Origin: Patescibacteria group bacterium
Lineage (GTDB): Bacteria; Patescibacteriota; Minisyncoccia; Phycocordibacterales; UBA9973
Reading direction: 5' to 3'
Assembly (NCBI GenBank): GCA_030916575.1
Contig: JAUPWJ010000083.1
Span: 1-7,808 of the forward strand
Length of the DNA: 7,808 bases
Made by a program: the position numbers and the translations under genes. The notes beneath the pieces are model-generated. The model made no database searches. It was not told where the DNA came from and was given only the letters and a program-made list of their open reading frames with translations. Positions 6,259-7,808 of the stretch are shown here, one piece after another (the first letter of the stretch is position 1; every line of letters begins with the position of its first letter).

Positions 6259-7808
6259 ATGAAACATAAAAAACTCGTCGGTATCTTGTCAGGTGTTACA
6301 GTAGTAATACTTGTTGTTCTTTCTATTGTATCGGATGCTGCAATTACTCCTGGTAAGCTTGGTTCATGCGAATTAACGGGCAAAGAAAAAGAGTATAAAC
6401 TCGTGCTCCAATGGGGTGGATTTGGAGAGCCCGATATCTTGTCAGTAGATAATATTCTAGATCAGATTTACGTAGCTGACCAAGAAGATAGGAAGATAAA
6501 AAAATTTGACCTTAATGGGAACCTTTTATTGTCGTGGGGTGGTGGAGGTAGCGTCCCCGGTAAATTTGGTTCTGTGCACGGGCTAGAAGTTGACCCTTTT
6601 TCAGATAGTGTGTATGTTCCAGATTCAGGTCAAAAACAAATACATAAATTTTCTAAAAATGGTACATTCTTATTGTCATTTGGAGACGAGGCAAATGATT
6701 CTAAAGAGATAGCAACTGACTCTCTTGGGAATGTTTTTACTTCCAGTAGATTTAAAGATGGCTTTACTTTACAAGCGGTAGTTCAAAAGTTTACAGCAGA
6801 GGGTGTTTTAATAAAAAAATGGGATGTTGATGCGCCATTAATGACTATAGGCAGTGGCCCGCTCGAGGTTGAAGGGATATATGGTATTACTTTAGATTCT
6901 TTTGATAATGTTTATGTAAGTGTGACAGGTGAAATTCACAAATTTAACTCCGAAGGAGAATTTATTAAAAAATGGGATTCGAAAGGTTCACTCGGTTTAG
7001 CAGTTGATTCTTTTAATAATGTTTATGTATCGGGATCAGATAAGGTTTATAAATATACTTCGGAAGGAGATTTTATCGCTGACTTTGCGACTGGGTTTCA
7101 GGATTCTCATAGTGTAGATGTGGATTCTAATGGGTGTGTTTATGTTGCAGATGAAAAGGGTAAAATTATTCGAAAATTCTGCCCAAATAAGTGTGCAACT
7201 ATTACAGTTATTAAAGATGTTGTAAATTCACCAGACGAGACAGATTTTCCATTTTCTATAAATGGTACCGTTAATAATGTCTCTACTAATTTCGCAAGTT
7301 TTATACTTGATGATGATAATGAAAATACTTTAAATAGTACAAAAACAATTCAAGTACCTAGTGCTCCAGCAGGTCAAAAATTAACTTATCAAGTTAGTGA
7401 ATTAGTGCCTTACAACTACTCACCATATTCTTTGTCTAAGATAAATTGTGTAGATCCTACCAATGATACAAACACTGATATAATAAATAGTCAGTCTGTT
7501 CTAGGAAGGGCTAATATCAAGATTTCTAATTCAGAAAATATAGTTTGTACTTTTTTTAATCAAAAGAATGACATGGAGGGCAAAGGCAAAATCATTATTA
7601 CAAAACTTCTCGTAGGTGGTCCAAATCCTGTGTCCTCAGACAATAATTTCTTATTTGAAACAAACTTTAATCCTCTTAATTTCTCTTTATTACCAATTAA
7701 AAAAGGATTTTCTTGGACAGCTGAAAAGTCATTTTTAGTTAACCCAAATACGGACACTGCTTATACAGTAAAGGAAAGAATTAACCCCTTTTATTTATTG
7801 AAGAATAT
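6259..7808 (+). CDS. Secreted or anchored NHL-repeat beta-propeller protein with prealbumin-like domains (3' end outside window)
   Basis: The frame is open from ATG 6259 to the window edge (516 residues, incomplete). Residues 1-28 form a signal peptide or anchor: MKHKK, a hydrophobic stretch at about 6-24, then SDAA. Residues ~46-308 hold about six NHL-type blades, each with the pattern DxxxNVYV...IxKFxxxGxFIxxW (for example 70-92, 117-140, 157-188, 213-239, 250-274, 289-308), predicting a ligand- or carbohydrate-binding propeller. Residues ~313-434 look like a prealbumin-like (SpaA/DUF5979-style) domain, starting ATITVIKDVVNS, ending NIVCTFFNQ and containing paired cysteines C397 and C430. 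A second copy starts near 444 (GKIIITKLLVGG) and is cut by the window. The combination suggests a cell-surface or secreted protein for attachment. The C-terminal anchor, if any, is not visible. Confidence 0.85.
   Translation, partial: MKHKKLVGILSGVTVVILVVLSIVSDAAITPGKLGSCELTGKEKEYKLVLQWGGFGEPDILSVDNILDQIYVADQEDRKIKKFDLNGNLLLSWGGGGSVPGKFGSVHGLEVDPFSDSVYVPDSGQKQIHKFSKNGTFLLSFGDEANDSKEIATDSLGNVFTSSRFKDGFTLQAVVQKFTAEGVLIKKWDVDAPLMTIGSGPLEVEGIYGITLDSFDNVYVSVTGEIHKFNSEGEFIKKWDSKGSLGLAVDSFNNVYVSGSDKVYKYTSEGDFIADFATGFQDSHSVDVDSNGCVYVADEKGKIIRKFCPNKCATITVIKDVVNSPDETDFPFSINGTVNNVSTNFASFILDDDNENTLNSTKTIQVPSAPAGQKLTYQVSELVPYNYSPYSLSKINCVDPTNDTNTDIINSQSVLGRANIKISNSENIVCTFFNQKNDMEGKGKIIITKLLVGGPNPVSSDNNFLFETNFNPLNFSLLPIKKGFSWTAEKSFLVNPNTDTAYTVKERINPFYLLKN
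6895..7029 (+). repeat. Pair of near-identical 24-nt units inside adjacent propeller blades
   Basis: Bases 6895-6918 and 7006-7029 differ at a single position (G versus A) and lie 111 nt (37 codons) apart, in phase with the reading frame. Both encode the DSF[D/N]NVYV core of an NHL blade. Conservation at DNA level, beyond that of the protein, suggests recent blade duplication or gene conversion. Confidence 0.6.

Overview
The window is AT-rich bacterial DNA with short intergenic gaps, and every gene lies on the + strand. Several features together suggest a member of the Candidate Phyla Radiation (Patescibacteria, perhaps a Parcubacteria-type lineage): a large chromosomal TraG/TraD-like DNA-pumping ATPase with an unusual N-terminal half, a small four-helix membrane protein, a beta-CASP nuclease, a SLOG/LOG-type nucleotide-binding protein, a surface beta-propeller protein with prealbumin-like repeats, and an almost complete lack of Shine-Dalgarno sequences. 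This placement is inference from gene content and style; there is no rRNA or other phylogenetic marker in the window. Genes read through with the standard code: there are no in-frame TGA codons, and all six visible stops are TAA or TAG.

Layout: (a) 1-148, the C-terminal tail of an unrecognised protein; (b) 180-2939, a TraG/TraD/HerA-class P-loop ATPase; (c) 3001-3522, nucleoside diphosphate kinase (ndk), followed by a strong intrinsic terminator at 3529-3556; (d) 3607-3814, a compact RNA-gene unit with a promoter, a folded RNA of about 130 nt that I interpret as a 6S RNA (ssrS) candidate, and a near-perfect intrinsic terminator; (e) 3833-4228, a small integral membrane protein whose start must lie downstream of that terminator; (f) 4236-5600, a metallo-beta-lactamase/beta-CASP RNase-like protein; (g) 5621-6214, a SLOG/LOG-type Rossmann-fold protein; (h) 6259 to the window edge, a secreted or anchored protein with an NHL-type beta-propeller followed by prealbumin-like domains, truncated by the window.

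The most interesting property is regulatory. Five of the six protein genes whose start is visible have a recognisable -10 box ending only 6 to 8 nt before the ATG, even where the upstream gene is 7 to 20 nt away. This predicts leaderless mRNAs and gene-by-gene transcription instead of operons. The -10 of the beta-CASP gene overlaps the stop codon of the gene before it. Three promoters also share a TTGCT[T/A] -35-like element at 16-17 nt spacing. A 6S RNA, which works by mimicking an open promoter, in the middle of such a promoter-dense region would be functionally coherent. No mobile element, CRISPR array, tRNA or rRNA was seen.
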